This document shows, piece by piece, positions 1 through 5,212 of a stretch of 5,212 bases of DNA. How positions within the stretch are numbered: position 1 is the first letter of the stretch; each line of letters starts with the position of its first letter. Below the pieces are notes generated by a model. That model had not been told where the DNA came from. It did not search any database and was given only the letters and a program-made list of their open reading frames with translations. The stretch covers positions 1-5,212 of the forward strand of contig JALWOO010000454.1 in NCBI GenBank assembly GCA_027083485.1, written 5' to 3'. The stretch comes from Amylibacter sp. GTDB taxonomy: Bacteria; Pseudomonadota; Alphaproteobacteria; Rhodobacterales; Rhodobacteraceae. Both the position numbers and the translations under genes were made by a program.

Positions 1-871
1 CAAGGCCGAATGGATCCCCCGCCACCTTGTCCGACGCCTCGGCCAGTGTTGTTACCACCTTGGCTGTCGGGGTGATTTGGGACATTGTCACCCCCAAGGG
101 CGAATTCTCCAAAACCGTGGCAAAGGCGGAATTTCCCTGCGCAACATACACTGTAATATCCGCATCCGGCCCACCAATGCGCCGCCAGTTTGTCACCTCT
201 CCACGCAAAATGCGGGCCAGATCGGTCATACTCAGGCTACCGATCGGGTTAACCTCCGAGACGGCAGCAACCACGCCATCCACAGCCAAAACCTGCTGCT
301 GACCCACATCTGTGGGATTCCCCTGACCTGCCGCAATAAACGCCGCTATTTCATCGGCATTTACCCGCCGGCTGGCAGCAACAATAATGTCTCCGCCTTT
401 GCTCAGGGCTTCAAAGGCCGCTTCTTCGGGCTGTATCTCTATCCGTATTTCCGCAATCGGTTGGCCACCGGTTTCGGCGATAGACATGGTCTGCCCCTCA
501 GGCGACATATCGCTGATCGTGACCGTATACCCCTGTGATCCGGCAAAAGCTTCCAGCAGTGTCGGGATAAAAACCCGCCCCAAGGCATCCGAACCAAGCA
601 CCGTGAAACGGGACACCATGTCTTGCACGCCGGGGCAGGCATCCCCGGCACAGGTCACCGTGCGTCCATCCACTGTCAGCACGCCAAAACTGGTCTCTAC
701 CTTGTAAAATTCCCCGTCAAAATTCAGCAGCTTACCCTCGACACGGACAGTCCCTGTTTTTGCTTGCAAAACAACCTGTTGCGCAGAAGACATCAACGGG
801 AACAAGACACCTGCAAAAAGAAAAATTGCAGTAATCCATCCCGAAAGCCTTTGGCCATAGAGTTTCAACAT
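1..871 (-). CDS. PstS-like periplasmic substrate-binding protein, 3' end outside window (possibly an OmpA-domain fusion)
   Basis: The frame is open from the ATG at 871-869 to the window edge, giving 290 residues with no stop. An AAGG ribosome binding site (878-881) lies six bases upstream. Residues 1-30 form a signal peptide (hydrophobic stretch about 12-27) with a likely cleavage site S-S-A30|Q31, so the product is periplasmic. Residues 31-85 form a short N-terminal module with a cysteine pair, C74 and C79. A type-2 periplasmic binding fold like PstS then starts: FTVLGSDALGRVFIP (89-103), DIIVAASRRVNADEI (161-175), NPIGSLSMTDLARILRGEVTNW (208-229), GGPD (233-236), and SDKVAGDPFGL (280-290). 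Family knowledge: Rhodobacterales carry proteins of this kind that continue into a C-terminal OmpA-like peptidoglycan-binding domain; that part would lie beyond the window and is inferred. The usual SGT ligand motif of PstS is replaced by QGNSAF (245-250), so phosphate binding is uncertain. It is probably co-transcribed with the gene ending at 917. Fold assignment is firm; ligand is unknown. Confidence 0.82.
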   Translation of the reverse strand, partial: MLKLYGQRLSGWITAIFLFAGVLFPLMSSAQQVVLQAKTGTVRVEGKLLNFDGEFYKVETSFGVLTVDGRTVTCAGDACPGVQDMVSRFTVLGSDALGRVFIPTLLEAFAGSQGYTVTISDMSPEGQTMSIAETGGQPIAEIRIEIQPEEAAFEALSKGGDIIVAASRRVNADEIAAFIAAGQGNPTDVGQQQVLAVDGVVAAVSEVNPIGSLSMTDLARILRGEVTNWRRIGGPDADITVYVAQGNSAFATVLENSPLGVTMSQITPTAKVVTTLAEASDKVAGDPFGL

Positions 872-877
872 ATCCAA

Positions 878-881
878 CCTT
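878..881 (-). promoter_or_regulatory. Ribosome binding site of the PstS-like gene
   Basis: AAGG on the minus strand lies six bases before the ATG at 871. It fixes this start, which is also the one that gives a complete signal peptide. Confidence 0.6.
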
Positions 882-901
882 TGGTAATAGTGTATCAGGA
901 T

Positions 902-917
902 GCCGCTTTTTCGCGGC
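902..917 (-). other. Small hairpin between the two co-oriented genes
   Basis: A perfect 5-bp inverted repeat GCCGC / GCGGC with a 6-base loop sits directly at the stop codon of the upstream gene (the stop is 917-919) and 30 bases before the next start. No T-run follows on the minus strand, so it does not look like an intrinsic terminator. It could be an mRNA-stabilising or processing hairpin between the two cistrons. It is short enough to be chance. Confidence 0.3.
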
Positions 918-1828
918 TATCTCAGCGCTATTGTCATGCTTTCGCGCGCATTATTCAAGACCAGGTTGCCGATGGGCTTGCCACAGTGGGCCGCATCCAA
1001 ACGTAAACGGCTGCTGAATTGGCCTGTATCTGGCTGAACCCGTACGGTTTGTACGGTTAGATCCGGCGTACATCCTGTTACTTTTAACATCACCGGTTTC
1101 ATTGAGCGCTGAAAAAACGTGATCACCTGCGCCCTGATCGGGTGTTGCAGATCGGGATTTCCCAAAACGGTTACATACCCGCCGTTATCCAACAAGGCCT
1201 GATTCAAGGATCGCGGGTTCTGTGGTGAAAGCTGGCGGTTTTCCGGATCAAGGGCCAGCAGTTCCACATCGCTTTTGCCCTTCCAAGAGATCGCAGTGCG
1301 ATTAACCCGCGCCAAATCGGGGATCATGGCCATGGCCGTTTCTCGTTGGCCGTCCGCCAGATCAACATCAAATGTTGCTACCTCTGACAAAGCCGGAATA
1401 ATCAGGTTTAGCACGCCGTCAGGGGATAATTTTTCACGAAATAATAGGCCACCATGATGAATGGTGACAATCGTGGACGGCTGACAAGGCGCGTTGAGCG
1501 TCAACAAAACCTGCGCAGCAATCCGGGCCGTTGCAGACAGCTTGATTTGGCAAAGCGTGGCTGCTGTCGCCATGGGCTTGGACGGCGGGCCGATCAGCTT
1601 CAAACGCGGCATCGAGGCAAGAATAATCCGGTTTTCGGGGGCGGGCCTATGGACAGGTATCGCCGTATCCGCCCCGCTTACAGACGGCAGTGCCGGCGAA
1701 ACGGCCGCATTGGCCTGCGCAAATCCGTTCACCGCTGCACTATCGCGCAGAAAATAACCCGCAACACCCATGCCAGCAGCAAGGCATACGCCGGTAATCA
1801 TTGTCAGGTTTCGATCTGTGAGTCGCAT
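917..1828 (-). CDS. Uncharacterised exported or membrane-anchored protein downstream of secA
   Basis: This 303-residue protein of unknown function starts at ATG 1828 with a GAGGG ribosome binding site six bases upstream and ends at TAG 917-919. Residues 8-27 (LTMITGVCLAAGMGVAGYFL) form one hydrophobic helix after a short basic N-terminus (R2, R6), so the protein is either signal-anchored or secreted; a cleavage site after A-N-A around residue 41-42 is possible. A Ala/Pro/Ser-rich linker (about 28-70) leads to a soluble part rich in predicted beta strands. It holds four cysteines, C93, C115, C253 and C282, spaced as two pairs (C-x21-C and C-x28-C), which would suit two periplasmic disulfides. 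The best-looking motif is APCQPSTIVTIHHGGLLF (113-130). I recall similar proteins beside secA in Rhodobacterales, sometimes labelled 'translocase', probably only from their position; nothing here resembles a translocase. A terminator separates it from secA, while the PstS-like gene follows after 45 bases. The coding call is strong; function is unknown. Confidence 0.85.
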   Translation of the reverse strand: MRLTDRNLTMITGVCLAAGMGVAGYFLRDSAAVNGFAQANAAVSPALPSVSGADTAIPVHRPAPENRIILASMPRLKLIGPPSKPMATAATLCQIKLSATARIAAQVLLTLNAPCQPSTIVTIHHGGLLFREKLSPDGVLNLIIPALSEVATFDVDLADGQRETAMAMIPDLARVNRTAISWKGKSDVELLALDPENRQLSPQNPRSLNQALLDNGGYVTVLGNPDLQHPIRAQVITFFQRSMKPVMLKVTGCTPDLTVQTVRVQPDTGQFSSRLRLDAAHCGKPIGNLVLNNARESMTIALR

Positions 1829-1834
1829 TTGTTG

Positions 1835-1839
1835 CCCTC
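1835..1839 (-). promoter_or_regulatory. Ribosome binding site of the uncharacterised gene
   Basis: GAGGG on the minus strand, six bases before the ATG at 1828. It favours this ATG over the internal Met10, which would remove the basic residues in front of the hydrophobic helix. Confidence 0.6.
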
Positions 1840-1851
1840 GTTTCCGCGTCT

Positions 1852-1860
1852 ATTATCGCA
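1852..1860 (-). promoter_or_regulatory. Candidate extended -10 promoter for the uncharacterised gene and the PstS-like gene
   Basis: The minus strand reads TGCGATAAT, an extended -10 element (TGn) followed by GATAAT, five of six matches to TATAAT. No good -35 box occurs at 16-18 bases; TTGCTG lies about 20 bases upstream, which is long. Extended -10 promoters can do without a strong -35. Transcription would begin near 1845, leaving a leader of about 17 bases with the GAGGG site. The position between the secA terminator and the gene start fits a separate transcription unit. Confidence 0.45.
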
Positions 1861-1999
1861 GATCAGGCCGTGGACATCAGCAAGGCAAGCAAGTTGGCTC
1901 AAGCCTGATGGCCCCATGCAACAGAATTCCAGCAGTCGCTATTTTACGCCAGACGGCCACAACATCTTGTTAGGAAACCGGTCATATTCCTGACACAAT

Positions 2000-2026
2000 A
2001 AAAAACCCGCACGCGGCAGGTTTTTT
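2000..2026 (-). terminator. secA: Rho-independent terminator of secA, symmetric and possibly bidirectional
   Basis: On the minus strand, 18 bases after the secA stop codon, the sequence AAAAAACCTGC - CGCGT - GCGGGTTTTTT forms an 11-bp stem (one G-U pair) with a 5-base loop and ends in six U residues. Because the stem is flanked by A6 and T6, the plus strand reads almost the same way, so it could also stop plus-strand transcripts. No plus-strand gene ends here, so its role is most likely to end secA transcription. Confidence 0.9.
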
Positions 2027-2044
2027 GTTTGGTAGGATTTGGTG

Positions 2045-4882
<2,838 letters not shown>

Positions 4883-4887
4883 ATCTG

Positions 4888-4891
4888 CTCC
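4888..4891 (-). promoter_or_regulatory. secA: Ribosome binding site of secA
   Basis: GGAG on the minus strand, five bases before the ATG at 4882. It supports the start that also matches the conserved SecA N-terminus. Confidence 0.75.
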
Positions 4892-4907
4892 GTTTTCATA
4901 CCTTTGC

Positions 4908-4926
4908 GCCGGACGTTAAACCCGGC
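4908..4926 (-). other. GC hairpin in the secA leader, just upstream of the ribosome binding site
   Basis: A perfect 5-bp inverted repeat (GCCGG / CCGGC) encloses a 9-base loop, 16 bases before the secA GGAG. The loop contains the stop codon of a possible 20-codon leader ORF (4978-4916). No U-run follows, so it is not a classic terminator. A role in tuning secA translation is possible but is inference. Confidence 0.35.
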
Positions 4927-4978
4927 AAGAACTGGCGTAAAGTTGAAAGGGCATGCAATCTATCACCTTGTCGATCAT
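4916..4978 (-). CDS. Possible 20-residue leader ORF upstream of secA
   Basis: On the minus strand an ATG at 4978 opens a 20-codon frame (MIDKVIDCMPFQLYASSCRV) that ends in TAA 33 bases before secA. It lies inside the predicted secA leader if transcription starts near 5031. The ribosome binding site is poor: only AGG directly against the ATG and a GCGG about eight bases upstream. The peptide has no obvious signal sequence and no RAPP or SecM-like arrest motif that I recognise. A short ORF of this size is easily found by chance, so this is a candidate only; conservation in relatives would decide. Confidence 0.15.
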   Translation of the reverse strand: MIDKVIDCMPFQLYASSCRV

Positions 4979-5025
4979 CCTATGACCGCTTATGTAGTTT
5001 GCAATCGCGCCTGTCCCAACGAACA

Positions 5026-5040
5026 ATGCCAGATTGGCAT
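5026..5040. promoter_or_regulatory. Perfect inverted repeat, candidate operator at the secA promoter
   Basis: ATGCCA-GAT-TGGCAT is a perfect 6-bp inverted repeat with a 3-base spacer. It overlaps the predicted secA -10 (5038-5043) and start point, where a bound repressor would block initiation. The factor is unknown; the repeat could also act as a hairpin at the RNA 5' end. Confidence 0.35.
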
Positions 5041-5066
5041 GTAAGCAGGTAAGCGGGGAGTGTCAA
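5038..5066 (-). promoter_or_regulatory. secA: Candidate secA promoter with consensus -35
   Basis: The minus strand carries a perfect TTGACA (5061-5066) and, 17 bases on, TACATG (5038-5043), only three of six matches to TATAAT. Transcription would start near 5031 and give a leader of about 150 bases. An alternative lies nearer: TTGCAA (4999-5004), a 16-base spacer and TAGGAT (4977-4982). The consensus -35 favours the first, but neither is proven. Confidence 0.4.
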
Positions 5067-5069
5067 TGT

Positions 5070-5082
5070 TGGCCCATGGCCA
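5070..5082. promoter_or_regulatory. Perfect inverted repeat between the divergent promoters, candidate operator
   Basis: TGGCC-CAT-GGCCA is a perfect 5-bp inverted repeat. It lies three bases beyond the secA -35 and covers the suggested -35 of the divergent gene, so a protein bound here could influence both. The bound factor, if any, is unknown. Confidence 0.25.
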
Positions 5083-5104
5083 CAAGGCGCGAATGGCTTA
5101 AAAT
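5077..5104 (+). promoter_or_regulatory. Candidate promoter of the divergent gene
   Basis: TAAAAT (5099-5104) matches five of six -10 bases. TGGCCA (5077-5082), four of six -35 bases, lies 16 bases upstream. A start near 5111 would leave a short leader of about 28 bases with the GAGGAA ribosome binding site. Confidence 0.4.
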
Positions 5105-5138
5105 ATGCCTGAAACACGGCAAGAACTGAGGAACCTTC

Positions 5139-5212
5139 ATGAAATTCAGAACTCTTTTAGCAACATCTGCCTGTCTTGTATTTACCAGCACGGCTTCATT
5201 CGCTCAGGACAC
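5139..5212 (+). CDS. Exported protein, N-terminus only (possibly a parvulin-type peptidyl-prolyl isomerase)
   Basis: ATG 5139 is preceded by a strong GAGGAA ribosome binding site (5128-5133) at five bases. The frame runs open to the window edge, giving 24 full codons. All that is visible is a typical Sec signal peptide: basic start (K2, R4), hydrophobic core about 6-18, and a cleavage site S-F-A22|Q23. Cys12 lies inside the hydrophobic core with Thr at the -3 position, so this is not a lipobox. The mature protein is almost entirely outside the window. I recall that in Rhodobacterales a periplasmic parvulin-type peptidyl-prolyl isomerase often stands divergent to secA, ahead of argJ; the identity rests on that gene order alone, not on the residues seen here. 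The gene and its export signal are well supported; the product name is a guess. Confidence 0.7.
   Translation, partial: MKFRTLLATSACLVFTSTASFAQD

Noticed and set aside
77..538. Plus-strand open frames opposite the PstS-like gene
   Set aside because: The minus strand has a 290-codon open frame with clear PstS-type motifs; the plus-strand frames are its shadows.
439..651. Minus-strand 70-codon frame inside the PstS-like gene
   Set aside because: It is in a different frame from the supported gene and is Arg/Pro/Cys-rich with no recognisable motif.
1454..1993. Plus-strand open frame of 179 codons opposite the uncharacterised gene
   Set aside because: It is antisense to a gene with a good start, membrane segment and promoter; its product is Arg-rich and featureless.
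1829..1999. Search for a small gene or RNA between the secA terminator and the next gene
   Set aside because: Apart from the promoter and ribosome binding site I see only short features: a CAAGGCAAGCAAG-type repeat near 1880, an AACA/TGTT repeat near 1962 and a TAAAAT without a -35 at 1941-1946. None is convincing.
5172..5174. Cys12 in the signal peptide of the divergent gene as a lipoprotein site
   Set aside because: The residues before it are T-S-A instead of L-A/S-G/A, and hydrophobic sequence continues after the cysteine to a good A22|Q23 cleavage site.

Overview
The window looks like a piece of an alphaproteobacterial chromosome, most likely Rhodobacterales (Roseobacter-type). This rests on the SecA sequence, whose C-terminal tail ends in a [20 protein letters not shown] linker and a zinc-binding CPCGSGKK...CH motif, on its neighbours, and on moderate G+C. 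There is no sign of mobile DNA, CRISPR arrays, tRNA or rRNA.

Layout: three genes lie on the minus strand and one starts on the plus strand at the right edge. From right to left on the minus strand these are secA (4882-2045, complete, 945 residues), then a strong hairpin terminator that is symmetric and could work in both directions (2000-2026), then a two-gene unit. That unit holds an unrecognised exported or membrane-anchored protein with four cysteines outside the membrane segment (1828-917) and a PstS-like periplasmic substrate-binding protein (871 to the left edge, cut off by the window). The 45-base gap and separate ribosome binding sites suggest the two are co-transcribed from an extended -10 promoter at about 1852-1860. 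At the right edge a divergent plus-strand gene begins at 5139. Only its signal peptide is visible. From remembered gene order in Rhodobacterales it may be a parvulin-type peptidyl-prolyl isomerase.

Functionally the window is built around protein export. SecA is the ATPase motor that drives proteins through SecYEG, and all three other genes appear to encode Sec substrates (signal peptide or N-terminal membrane segment). The 256-base region between secA and the divergent gene is the most information-rich non-coding stretch. It holds a perfect TTGACA -35 box for secA, two perfect inverted repeats that sit on the predicted promoters, a possible 20-codon leader ORF and a GC-rich hairpin just upstream of the secA ribosome binding site.

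Most of the window is ordinary housekeeping sequence. The points most worth a second look are the extra ~44 residue segment in SecA nucleotide-binding domain 2, the possible regulatory leader and operators upstream of secA, the PstS-like protein with an altered ligand-site motif, and the uncharacterised cysteine-bearing protein next to secA.
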